Part shown: positions 30,080-39,577 of the stretch, in pieces
Numbering within the stretch: the stretch's first letter is position 1
How the letters are laid out: the number at the start of each line of letters is the position of its first letter
Notes under the pieces: generated by a model
What the model was told of the DNA's origin: nothing
What the model saw: only the letters and a program-made list of their open reading frames with translations
The model's database searches: none
DNA from: SZUA-36 sp963727635
GTDB taxonomy: Bacteria > Pseudomonadota > Gammaproteobacteria > Xanthomonadales > SZUA-36
DNA: 64,000 nt
NCBI GenBank assembly: GCA_963727635.1
Contig: CAVSHP010000015.1
Location: forward strand, 1-64,000
Direction of reading: 5' to 3'
Program-made: the position numbers and the translations under genes

Positions 30080-31151
30080 GTTTATCCATTCTGATCTTCA
30101 GAAATGCTGGACCATACAATCCTGCAACCAGTAGTGAAAGCAGGCCGGGAACCCACCAGATGTATTCGCTGTTACCCTGTTCGACCCAGCTCCGGCTCAC
30201 GTCGAGCAGGTTAAAATAGACGGCGTATATGCCGAGTGCCAGCAACATCTTTGCATAGCGCCCCTGGCGCGGGCGGCTACGGCTCAGCGGAATGGCGGCC
30301 AGTGTCAGCAACAGGGCGGAAACCGGTGTGGACATGCGCCACTGGAACTCTGCCTGTGCGACAGGATCGGATGACTTTCTCAGGCTGTTCGTCGAGGTTG
30401 ATTTAACCTTGTAACCCGGTGGCTTCGGGATTTCGGCGGGTAGATAGATCGTAAAGCTGCCGAATTGCCCGGACAGGTCCGGGCCGTCCTGCACCTTCTC
30501 CAGAATACGTGCATCCTCCAGTTTCAGACGGTGCAACATGGGTTTGAAAAAGTAGTCGAATTCACCTTTTGAGGCGGTGATGACCTGCAGGTCATCGCCC
30601 TTGCGTGAACGGATAAAGACACCATCCAGATCGCGGCCATTCGTAGCGATATGTTCGATGAAAACCGTTTGTTCCTTGCTGCCGAAATCGTAGAAACGGG
30701 CCTCCCGTATACGTCCGGTTTCGGCGGACGCCTCGGCCGTCGCCTTGATCGCATATGCCTGTGCATAGGCCCATGGCCGCGCCCAGGTGGACAGCACTGC
30801 AACCACGATAGCCAGCACCAGCGCAAGACGCATCAAGGGTCGTAACAGACTCGCTTCGCTGATGCCGCTGGCACGCATGGCATAGATTTCAGAATCGGTA
30901 TAAAGACGTCCAAGCCCGGTCATGACACCGAGGAACAGGCTGAGCGGCAGCAGCACATCCAGTGAAATGACGGCCTTGAAAAATGTCAGCCAGGCGACTT
31001 CGGCAGGTCTTAACAAACCCGCGTCCGCATCGACGAGGAAACGGCTCAGGCTATAGGTGATGAAAATGACCACAAGGGCGGTAAAAATAGCCAGCAAAGG
31101 CTGGGTTATCTCCCGGATCAGGTAGTGATCGATGATCTTTTTTTCAGCCAT
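30066..31151 (-). CDS. lptF: LPS-export permease LptF-like
   Basis: The second YjgP/YjgQ-family permease, 361 residues. The helix pattern is three N-terminal and three C-terminal helices around a periplasmic domain. LPLSLFLGVMTGLGRLYTDSE and YAMRASGISEASLL are the typical family segments. PLSRSRPRQGRYAKM precedes the last helices as in E. coli LptF. The gene starts 99 bases from the divergent LptA-like gene, so one control region may serve both sides. Together with LptG it would extract a lipid from the inner membrane using LptB, encoded at 47 kb. Whether the cargo is LPS or another lipid cannot be told from sequence. Confidence 0.85.
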   Translation of the reverse strand: MAEKKIIDHYLIREITQPLLAIFTALVVIFITYSLSRFLVDADAGLLRPAEVAWLTFFKAVISLDVLLPLSLFLGVMTGLGRLYTDSEIYAMRASGISEASLLRPLMRLALVLAIVVAVLSTWARPWAYAQAYAIKATAEASAETGRIREARFYDFGSKEQTVFIEHIATNGRDLDGVFIRSRKGDDLQVITASKGEFDYFFKPMLHRLKLEDARILEKVQDGPDLSGQFGSFTIYLPAEIPKPPGYKVKSTSTNSLRKSSDPVAQAEFQWRMSTPVSALLLTLAAIPLSRSRPRQGRYAKMLLALGIYAVYFNLLDVSRSWVEQGNSEYIWWVPGLLSLLVAGLYGPAFLKIRMDKRAQD

Positions 31152-31250
31152 TCGAATGGTAAATTACCCTGTTTTTGGTGTAATTACGATATCGTTACCG
31201 CCGGTACTTGCTATGATCATGTAGCCAGGGGTTCAATTCCAGCCATTAGT

Positions 31251-31736
31251 ATGAAAAAAGCAGTGATATTCAGTTTGTCGACCCTTATGTGCCTGCCCTG
31301 CATGGCGGCACCGCTGGGCGCTGGCGCTTTTGACATGATCAGTATAAACGCAGATGAAGCCAGTGAGGACGAACAACCGGGAATCCTTCACTTTAGCGGA
31401 CATTTCCTGATGCGAAGCAAGGACTGGAACCTGACGTCCGATGAGGCGACCGTCTATGGCAAACCCGATAAGCCGGACAGGGTTATCCTGCAAGGCTCAC
31501 CCGCGCATTTTCTCATCAACCGGACTGACAGTGGTGAGCTTGGCCAGATCGAGGCCACAGCCCTGGTCGTGGAGTATTCACGTGCGGATAACCAGTTGTT
31601 GTTATCCAGTGGGGCGACCCTGAAACTGGGTGACGAGATCATCCGCAGCAAGCGTATCAAATACAACATCGGCACCAACCGGTACACGGCCGGTGGTGCT
31701 GATGGCGTGCTGATTGAGGTTCCGCCGGTCAAGTAG
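31251..31736 (+). CDS. LptA-like periplasmic OstA-domain protein
   Basis: A 161-residue protein with a Sec signal peptide (MKKAVIFSLSTLMCLPCMAA) and one OstA/LptA-type beta-jellyroll. ISINADEASED, LHFSGHFLMRSKDWNLTSDE and RSKRIKYNIGTN give the alternating strand pattern of LptA, whose groove carries lipid across the periplasm. The canonical lptA is at 47990-48634, so this is an additional family member. It is divergent from lptF, which suggests it works with this LptF/LptG pair. The start is ATG 31251; the frame is open upstream, but only this position gives a signal peptide. Possible alternatives are an LPS-regulating paralogue or a carrier for a different lipid. Confidence 0.72.
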   Translation: MKKAVIFSLSTLMCLPCMAAPLGAGAFDMISINADEASEDEQPGILHFSGHFLMRSKDWNLTSDEATVYGKPDKPDRVILQGSPAHFLINRTDSGELGQIEATALVVEYSRADNQLLLSSGATLKLGDEIIRSKRIKYNIGTNRYTAGGADGVLIEVPPVK

Positions 31737-31790
31737 TGTAGTGTCAACCCTAAAAGGCAGAATCAGCTTGTGTACTCGCCCTGCGGGTGG

Positions 31791-34213
31791 TCACCACCGG
31801 TAGGACATCAGGATTCCGTACGTCCTCGGGTCACCCCAATTGGTCAGAATCGTGGCGATGTCGGGTTGTTGTTCGGGGTTGTAGATCAGCGCACTGTTCA
31901 GGTTCGCCTCTTCCTCAATGTTCTCAATATAGAATTGCAGCTTGACCTTGTTGCCCGGCAGGTCCCAGAACAGGCGGACATCGGACTTGGTATACGAGTC
32001 CTGGCGTACGCCGGCGAGGTTCAGGTCATTGGCATAGTACTGGCCGACATAGGTGGTTTGAAAAAACGGTGTGAGCGTGCCGCCTTTACCCAGGTCAAAG
32101 ATATAACTTGCCTGCACCCCGAATGACCAGTCGGGTGACATGGCCGGACTCCAGCCGTTCAGGTTGATCGTATCACCCATCGTGTGGCCGTCGATTTCAC
32201 CCAGACCGTCAATGGCCGGTACGACGTAATCTTTGAACTGTGCGTCCAGCCACGCGATGTTGGCGGAAATGTTCCAGCGTGTGCCGGGCAGCCATTGAAT
32301 CTCGGCTTCAAAGCCCTTGGATTCCATCTTGCCCGCGGTGCTGATGTAATCCATCAAACCGGCCGAGCCCGGCAACGGCAATATCCGGAATGACTGCGCC
32401 TGCATGTCCTTGAAGTCGTTCAGGAAGGCCGACAGGTTCAGCGCCAGGCTGCCGTCAAGCAGTATGCTCTTCAGACCGAGCTCGTACGCGGTCACGCTTT
32501 CAGAGACATAGTCGAGTGGTACGGTCGCAGGTTCGCCCGGGTGTTCGTTGATACCACCGGGCCGGTATCCGGTCGAGACATTGAAATAGGAGTTGATGTT
32601 GTCATTGAAGGCGTATTGAAGGGCAGCATTCCAGAGCACGCCGTTCCAGCTGTCCTTGCTGCCATCCCTGAGTGTCTTGCCGTCGTCATACCAGCGTAGA
32701 CCCGCCGATGCGCGAAGCCGGTCGGTGATGTCATATCCCGCACTCGCGAAAACGGATGTCGAGTCGGTCTTGTAATCGCCGGTGTAATCCCAGCCGGGTT
32801 GCTGTGATTCCCCGTCTATGGTTTCCAGCCAGCCCCAGTTTGATTGCATATCCATGTAGTACACGCCGGCCACCCAGTCGAAACGGCCATTGCTGTTGGA
32901 GACCAGTCGTAACTCACTGGACAGCGTGTCCCTGAATGGATCCCAGCCACTGAAGGCGCTGCTGTACTGAGGTCCACCGTCGCTGAAGTCATTGTCGTAG
33001 ATCTGCCGGTTTTCGAATTTCGACTTGTTGATGTACCACTGCATGGTTGCGAAACCCATATCCCAGTTCAGCTTGAGTGTTCCGCTGAGGTTTTCCTGGT
33101 CTTCTATCGAGGCAAAGTTTCTGCTTACATGCCAGCCGTCAGTATCCGGGTGTGAACCCACCGGCGCAATCAGGTTTCCAGGCTGGAACTGGCCATCGAC
33201 GTAGGCGCCGAGCTGGTGATAACCCCACATGCCCGAACCGGTCTGGTTCTGATCGTAGGATATGAGGTTGACCATCAGGTTGAAATTATCGGTAGGCTGC
33301 CACTTGGTCATCCAGCGGACGTACTGCTGCTTTTTGTCCCGCAGATCATCGGCATCGCCTTCGAGCACGTGGTTGTCGACGTAACCCGAATGAATGTCAT
33401 AGCGGGCGGCGATACGCGTGGACAGCGTTTCCATGATCGGCACATTCAACATGGCGTCGAAGCGGGTTCCGTCCGCATAACCGTATTCGCCCTCAAATGC
33501 GGCGTCCCAGCCACTCGGGTCGGGTTCATTGCTGATGATATTGATGGCGCCGCCAAATGCATTACGCCCATACATCACGCCCTGCGGTCCGCGCAGGACC
33601 TCGATCAATTTGACATCCACGTAGGGTTCAAGGGCCTGGGTGGTCGTCGGCACGCTGACGCCATCTTCATAGATTGCCACCACCGGATCAGCCTCGGCGC
33701 CGGTGCGGTTGGTGCGGGTGCCGCGGATGGCGACCTTGGCCTCGTTACCCGCTTGCCCGTACTGCATATTCGGTACCTGGTCGGAGAGACGGGTGATATC
33801 GCGGATACGGCCGCGGACCTGTCGTCTTTTAGCAATCGCGTGACTGCGACCGGCTCCTTTTGCGACTCAGGTGTAAACTTTTCCGCAATCACGTCTTCCT
33901 GTGCCACGGGGGTTTGCGGGTTATAGGCGTCATACAGGGGCTGGCCCTGCACCGTCTGGCCCTTGGCCCCCGCGTATTGTGAACCGGCCGTCGCGGCGAC
34001 CGCTGCGTTCTTGTCTTTCAGCTCTTCGATGGTGTCCTGGGCATTGGCGAGTTCGGCTTCAAGCTGCGCCACTTTGTCTTTCGCTGCAGACAGTTCTTTC
34101 TGTAGTGCCTGCACGCGTGCGTCGGCTTCCGCACCGCTATCACTTGCATAGGCAAACTGCAAAAACGCACTGGCTACCAATATCTGGATAAACAAATAGG
34201 CCCGGGTTTTCAT
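31791..34213 (-). CDS. TonB-dependent receptor with N-terminal coiled coil (one frameshift)
   Basis: Outer-membrane gated barrel of about 805 residues. The signal peptide (MKTRAYLFIQILVASAFLQFAYA) is followed by a helical coiled coil, with KELSAAKDKVAQLEAEL and ANAQDTIEELKDKN, then a short linker. A one-base shift near 33815 leads into the plug domain: AIRGTRTNRTGAEADPV, VYMGRNAFGGAINI-like sequence (VMYGRNAFGGAINI) and many barrel strands ending in YGILMSYRW. The C-terminal Trp is usual. The coiled coil before the plug is not part of standard receptors. The ligand is unknown; plug sequences like this are frequent in iron and carbohydrate receptors of marine bacteria. The gene converges with the LptA-like gene. 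Confidence 0.85.
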
Positions 34214-34276
34214 AATGATTCCTCGATAAATACATTAGTGATTAAAATATACAAATTAATTACGATGCAGGGTACG

Positions 34277-35011
34277 CTAGCCTGACCACGACATGACGAC
34301 ATCCGCCGCGGCTTTAAAATCTGTGGCGTCGTCAACTTCGCACCAACTCAGGCCATGAATCGGGCAAATTCCGGCAATACCCTGGCTGGCCAATTGATCA
34401 ATGGCGGACAGGTACCAAAGTTTGAGTGCATCTGACTTGTCCATCATTTCTTCCAGCTTGGTCGGTGAAAGCGTCTGCACCAATCTGGTTAAAGACCATC
34501 AGACCGATGCTCTCGCCGTCGACCAGGCTGATATCCAGTTGTTTGCTGACCTTCAGCAGACGGTCGCCATCCGCGATGATTTTCATATCGTCAAGGTCGA
34601 AATGGGATTTGGTATCGCAGTCGCCAGGGTAATTGGAAACCCATTGTCACGGTGTTGAGCAGGCGTTGCAGAACCGCAGCCTCAAAAAGCGTATCGCCAT
34701 TCATCAACACGAAAGGTCCGTCCATTTCAGAACGTGCTTCCCAGCAGGTGCCAAGATTGTCCGTATGGGCGAACATCGGGTTATGCAGCGTGCGGACATT
34801 GATGTCCCTGACCTGCTCGACCACGGCATCGACCCGTTCATTTGCGAAACCGGTCACGACCACGACTTCGTCGACATCGCATTGTCGCGATCTGGCTCAG
34901 TTGCCATTCCAGAATTGAAATTCCGTGAAGGGGCAGGCAGCACTTGGGCATGTTAGAGGTCAAAGGCATCAAACGGCGCCCCTGACCCGCGCTAAGAATG
35001 ATGGCTTTCAA
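34277..35011 (-). CDS. LicC-like nucleotidyltransferase (frameshifted)
   Basis: NTP-transferase of about 245 residues, reconstructed from three frames. It begins with a TTG at 35011: LKAIILSAGQGRRLMPLTSN, the nucleotide-binding signature, then NMPKCCLPLHG. After a shift near 34875 come VDEVVVVTGFANERVD, NPMFAHTDNLGTCWEA and GPFVLMNGDTLFE. After shifts near 34620 and 34470 it ends with KLEEMMDKSDALKLWY and ISHLSWCEVDD-type sequence (GLSWCEVDDATDF). The HTDN-GTCWEAR segment is like phosphocholine cytidylyltransferases (LicC, HddC group). It could activate an alcohol phosphate as a CDP or UDP derivative. In this neighbourhood a lipid head-group role is attractive, but a surface-polysaccharide role is equally possible. 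Confidence 0.65.
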
Positions 35012-35203
35012 AAAAATCCTTTCTGTTTAGCATGCAGAGTTGAGAAAACTGGTGCATTAGAACATGAATCCCTTAATCTGCAAAATGCAGAATTGGTACA
35101 ATTTGCTGCAAAGTGTCAATAGTTTTGTTATACAGGCCGAATTGCTCGAAATATACTCATCAACCAGCTAGGCAGGCATCTTAACAAACCATGAGTTTAG
35201 AAA

Positions 35204-36814
35204 ATGCTAATTGATCTTGAGAAGGCTGCCGACGACGTTATCCTGGACGCCGAAGTCTGTATTGTTGGCGCCGGTGCGGCGGGTGTTGCACTGGCCAGGG
35301 ACCTGATGAACGCGGGTCGTGATGTTTGTCTGCTGGAAGCCGGCGGGATGGATTTTGACGAGAAAACCCAGTCCCTCTTCAGGGGCAGCAATATTGGCAT
35401 GGAATATTACGACCTCGACCATTCCCGGCTGCGCTTTTTTGGCGGCACGACCAATATCTGGGGTGGCCGCAGCGTGCCGCTGGACGCGATCGATTTCGAA
35501 AAACGTGACTGGGTGCCTCACAGTGGATGGCCGATCACGCTGGATGATCTGAATCCTTATTACAGGATCGCCCACGATTCACTCGAACTGGGTGAATATG
35601 ACTATGAAACCGGGGTTGTGGGACAAACTCAAGCTGAGCCCCATCAAATTTGATCCCGCTGAAATCGCTCACCGTTTCTGGCGTTTCGATGCCCTCGCGG
35701 AACGCTTCAACAGCCGCCGCAGCGACGACCTGGTCAAGGCGCCCAATGTACGTATTGTCCTGCATGCCAATGTGGTCGGGTTGCGGGCTACGGAAAATGC
35801 ATCGATGATTGCAGCGCCTGGACGCCAGGTACCCTGCAGGGCAAAAAACTGCAGGTCAATGCACACCATTTCGTACTCGCCTGTGGCGCGATTGAAAATG
35901 CCCGGCTGCTGTTGATGTCCAGGGATGTCGAAGCCAACGGCATCGGCAATCAGCATGACCAGGTTGGCCGCTACTTCATGGAGCACCCGCACGGCCGGAT
36001 TGCGCACATCCAAACCCGACGATCCGGCCGCATTCTGGGCGTCTGTACCGTAAGCGCTATCCGGCAACGGATGTACCCGTGGCGCCGGCAATGGTCCTGC
36101 CGCCGTCATTACAGAAAGCAACTGGGTGTGCTCAACAGCGCGGCCACCTTCAAGCTGGAAAAAGACCCGAGCAGAGGCGCGACCGTGAGTAAACGGGTTT
36201 ATCTGAACATGAAGCACAGTCTCTCACCCACCAAGAACGGCCGCCGTCTCTGGCAGGCCTGGCGTGGCAGCCAGGACTGGTTGCAGCGTCACGTTTCCAT
36301 GACCTTGTTACGCCTGGGTGTCAAATTGACAGGTATGGGTCTTTACGTCATGGCCCGGGCCGAACAGGCCCCGAACCCGGACAGCCGTGTGCGTTTGTCA
36401 ACCGAAACGGATGCATTGGGCTGCCCCAGGGCGGATCTCGACTGGCGGCTCTGCGCCCTGGACAAGGAAACCATGCTGCAGTTTGGCAAGACACTGCAGC
36501 GCGAGTTTGACCGGCTCGGACTGGGCAAAGTGACAACTTACCAGTGGCTGGAAGACGGCAAACCGGAGTGGCCGGTTGACCTGAGTGTCGGCAACCATCC
36601 CATCGGCGGTTACCACCACATGGGCACCACCCGTATGAGCGATTCAGCCAGGACCGGTGTAGTGGATGCCAATTGCACGGTGCATGGTTACCACAATCTG
36701 CACATGGCCGGCAGTTCGGTATTTCCAACCGGCGGTTGGGCCAACCCGACACTGACCCTGCTGGCATTGACACATCGGCTTGGGGTACACCTGAACCGGC
36801 TGTTGGGAACCTGA
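35204..36814 (+). CDS. GMC-type FAD-dependent oxidoreductase (frameshifted)
   Basis: Flavoprotein of about 535 residues. The FAD-binding dinucleotide fold is VCIVGAGAAGVALARDL, followed by FFGGTTNIWGGRSVPLD. After a shift near 35630 the middle continues (FDPAEIAHRFWRFDALAERF), and after one near 35800 comes LACGAIENARLLL, the typical second FAD contact. The C-terminal domain has GYHHMGTTRMS, the conserved His of GMC oxidoreductases, and SSVFPTGGWANPTLTLLAL. The family oxidises alcohols on sugars, sterols and lipids. It stands between the LicC-like gene and repeat copy C. A role in modifying a lipid or glycan is possible; the substrate is unknown. AT-rich sequence with possible promoter elements precedes it. 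Confidence 0.8.
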
Positions 36815-36904
36815 AGGTCGATGCTCGCCGGGTACCTTTCCGGCGTGTAAGATTTCTTTTTAGATTCTTGGACCAGATGTTAATTCCAGCACCGTTGTAT
36901 AAAT

Positions 36905-37448
36905 TTTGGTGGTTTCGTTTGAGGCAGGACGCTCAACAGGCCGGGTGATATTCACTGCCCAGGCTTATCCGGCCCTGCGGGCTACCCTCAGCCAGGATTC
37001 CGCCTGATCGGGACCGCGCTGGCGGTACATCCCTGTACCGTCAGCGCTTGATTTTCATCCATGAAAATCATCCCTGGCGAAATCCCGTCTTCGGCGGATA
37101 AATGGGCAGTGAATATCACCCGGCCTGCTGAGCTTCAAAGCTGAAAGGCGTGCACACTGGTTCAGACCCGGCAGTTGCTTGCTGGCTGGGCGAACTTTGA
37201 AGCGCCGAGTAGTCGGACGGATTAGGGGCGATCGGGCAGGAAGCCCGATCGAGGCCGACCAGTACAGGATGTACTGTGAGGCCGGTCCCGTTAAGATCCG
37301 GCCGGCTGCGAGGGCAGTCCCGGATCTCGATCCGGGACCGCTGGCATGAGAGCACAGACAGCAAGCACCTGTCGGGTCCTTGCACCTTCGTTAATTCAGC
37401 TGTTTCCCAATGTTGCGTGGCCCTGGTGCATACAACGGCGCTGGAATT
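36905..37448 (+). repeat. Composite palindromic repeat, copy C
   Basis: Direct copy of the repeat at 10078 and the least disturbed one. Module 1 (36931-37133) has near-perfect ~31-bp inverted ends; the right end reads TGGGCAGTGAATATCACCCG onward. Module 2 (37166-37377) is bounded by ACCCGGCAG and CTGTCGGGT type ends and contains the hairpins CGATCGGGC/GCCCGATCG, CAGTACA/TGTACTG and GTCCCGGATC/GATCCGGGAC. The tail ends in GCTGGAATT as in the other copies. It lies between the convergent GMC oxidoreductase and NTP-transferase genes. The bases 36815-36904 before it show nothing further. Confidence 0.92.
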
Positions 37449-37453
37449 TACAC

Positions 37454-38305
37454 TTATGCTGTGCCGGAGAGGATTTTTTCGGCCAATTGCTGATCCTCGA
37501 TCGAATCAACATCCACAGCGGCCCTGGCAAATCCGACTTTGACGTGGCCGATGCGGCAACCTGCAGCCTCGGACAACCCGCTCAAGGTCTTTTCCAGGCT
37601 CAGCCGTCTGAGCAGGTAGAGTACCAGGGCCAGCAGGCCAAACCGCCGGGCAATGCGCCACGGATGCTTGCGGTCAGCCTCGGCCTGGCGCCAGAAATCC
37701 AGTGCTCTTCGGCCTTCCGGATTCATGATGGCGAACAGGTTACTGCCGCAGAACTGTCCGTTCGAAAACTTCAGAACGGTGCGTCTGGACTCCGGCCATG
37801 CGGCTTTAACCAGCGCATACGGAACAAAACCGATGACGAGGTCATATCCCGCAACACCGGAACCGGGTAATGCGGAAGACCTTTCAGCAGCGTGGCCCGG
37901 CTTGGCCGCAAGTGCCTGCCTGCAGAAATCATCGACGATTTCGCCGGTCAGCAGGGCATGATCGCCGGCGGTCAGCAGGGCAGGGTAATGGTTGAGCTTT
38001 TCGAGTGCCGACAGGGCACTGGCCGCGGGTCCGCTGGCCGGGGACAGCCATTCAAAACCCGGCTTTTGCAGTAGGTCTTTCAATGCCTCGCTAGCGGCGA
38101 CCGCATCGGCCGACGGGCCGCAGATGATCCCGCCGCCGGATTGTTGACTGTCTTCAATGGCCTCGATGACACGCGCCAGTGCCGGTTTTCCGGCCACCGG
38201 AACCATGACGCTGGCTGACACCTTGAATGCCTGGCCTAGTGGACTGCCGCCCGGACGTTCGCCGGCCAGGATCACTGAACGATATTTTGTAGTTTGATCA
38301 ATCAT
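37454..38305 (-). CDS. MobA-like NTP transferase domain protein
   Basis: A 283-residue protein of the nucleotidyltransferase A family. The N-terminus SVILAGERPGGSPLGQAFKV replaces the usual LAGGxGxR loop with a variant (LAGERPGGSPL). VPVAGKPALARVIEAIED and ALLTAGDHALLTGEIVDDF (the acidic metal site) fit the fold. The C-terminal third is basic and has a hydrophobic stretch (FGLLALVLYLLRRL) that may contact the membrane. This tail suggests a lipid or membrane-bound substrate rather than molybdopterin. It is 54 bases downstream of the candidate ceramide synthase in the same direction. I infer a joint role in lipid modification; no activity can be assigned. Confidence 0.65.
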   Translation of the reverse strand: MIDQTTKYRSVILAGERPGGSPLGQAFKVSASVMVPVAGKPALARVIEAIEDSQQSGGGIICGPSADAVAASEALKDLLQKPGFEWLSPASGPAASALSALEKLNHYPALLTAGDHALLTGEIVDDFCRQALAAKPGHAAERSSALPGSGVAGYDLVIGFVPYALVKAAWPESRRTVLKFSNGQFCGSNLFAIMNPEGRRALDFWRQAEADRKHPWRIARRFGLLALVLYLLRRLSLEKTLSGLSEAAGCRIGHVKVGFARAAVDVDSIEDQQLAEKILSGTA

Positions 38306-38359
38306 TGTCCGTGCCGTTTCATATTTGACGACCTGGTACCGGTGGCGCCAGTGGTTTCG

Positions 38360-39505
38360 CTACAGTTCTTTTTCGTACATGCGGTAACGTTTTGTTATTA
38401 ATCCGCCGACACTTTCGATGATATTTCTGACCCCGTGGTTGTGGTCCAGTATCCAGGACATTTCAACACGCTCAAGCCCCCTGGCTTTACCCGCTTCCAT
38501 GACTTCATTGATGATCATGTAAGCCAGCGCCGGCCCAAAGCGCGTGTTCTGGTATTTTTGCCTTACGCCCATCAACGCGACCCTGGCCGATTTGGGAAAG
38601 TTGTATTTAAGCCGCCAGATTAACCTGGCCCATCCAAAAGGCAGCAAGCGGCCATTGAGGTCTGCGATGGCTTCGTTGATATTCGGCAGCAGCACGATAA
38701 AAGCCGAGTCCACGCCGTCAACTTCCGCAATCTGGATGAAATCCTCTGGCGCAGCCATCAGCAATTCCTTGCCGATCATGTTGAATTCCTCGGACGTAAA
38801 GGGGGTGAAATTCCAGTTGTTTTCCCATGCGTCATTAAAAATATCGCGCATCGACTCCAATTCGGCGCCTTTTGCCTTGATATTCAGTTTTCTCACCTTG
38901 ATCCGCTCGCCGCTCCTTTCGATCAGGGCGCGCATGACCCTCGGGATCGCCAGTGTTCCGCCATCGAGTCCATAGGCGAGCAAGTCCTGCGCAGGGCGAT
39001 ATCCGCAGCCTTCTATCGCTGCGCCGTAATAGGCCGGTGCATGACCCGTCATGACGTACGGTGGCGTGTCAAAGCCTTCTACCAGCACCCCCAGGTCCTG
39101 GTTGATGCTGAGGTTGAACGGCCCAACCACGTGTTCCATCCCCTCCTCCCGCAACCAGGATTCAGCCGTGTTGAACAGGGCCGTGAAGACATCAATGTCA
39201 TCGATCGCTTCAATCGACCCAAAAAAACCGGTTTTTGTCTCATGTTGTTGCACATGCAGGTCATCGATCTGCGCTGAAATACGACCGACGGGTTCGCCGT
39301 TCCGGTAGGCGGTCCACGCACGCCACTTCGCGTGCTTGAAATAAGGATGGCTGGCTGAATATGCTCTCTTGCGTTCGATCAGCAGAGGCGGCACCCAGTT
39401 GGGGTCGTCCTTGTAGATACGCCAGGGAACACGGATAAAGGCCTTTAAGTCCCTATTGCCTGAAACCTCCCTGATCTCGAGTCCGTTTTGACTTGTATTA
39501 TTCAT
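38360..39505 (-). CDS. GNAT-fold N-acyltransferase, candidate bacterial ceramide synthase
   Basis: A protein of about 381 residues with an N-terminal VPWRIYKDDPNWVPPL motif, then KWRAWTAYRNGEPVGRISAQ and a C-terminal GNAT-like part (NTRFGPALAYMIINEV, VEMSWILDHN, ITKRYRMYEKEL). This architecture is that of the acyltransferase-like proteins to which the Caulobacter ceramide synthase bCerS belongs. That enzyme N-acylates the product of Spt. The assignment rests on remembered family features and on the ceramide-type cluster 12 kb away. I chose ATG 39505 (MNNTSQNGLE); the frame is open for 19 more codons. The alternative is an uncharacterised acetyltransferase without lipid function. Confidence 0.7.
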   Translation of the reverse strand: MNNTSQNGLEIREVSGNRDLKAFIRVPWRIYKDDPNWVPPLLIERKRAYSASHPYFKHAKWRAWTAYRNGEPVGRISAQIDDLHVQQHETKTGFFGSIEAIDDIDVFTALFNTAESWLREEGMEHVVGPFNLSINQDLGVLVEGFDTPPYVMTGHAPAYYGAAIEGCGYRPAQDLLAYGLDGGTLAIPRVMRALIERSGERIKVRKLNIKAKGAELESMRDIFNDAWENNWNFTPFTSEEFNMIGKELLMAAPEDFIQIAEVDGVDSAFIVLLPNINEAIADLNGRLLPFGWARLIWRLKYNFPKSARVALMGVRQKYQNTRFGPALAYMIINEVMEAGKARGLERVEMSWILDHNHGVRNIIESVGGLITKRYRMYEKEL

Positions 39506-39577
39506 GATTGGTTTCCAATGTTTGCTGACCACCCCGTCGTCTGCAATTGCCAAGCTTGCCATAATTCATCGGGCGTT

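Noticed and set aside
34401..34956. Plus-strand open frames opposite the LicC-like gene
   Set aside because: They are mirror frames of a clear nucleotidyltransferase on the minus strand and have no family features or start signals.
37454..38305. Molybdenum cofactor guanylyltransferase MobA
   Set aside because: The glycine-rich loop is altered, the protein is longer, it has a hydrophobic basic tail and no molybdopterin genes are near.
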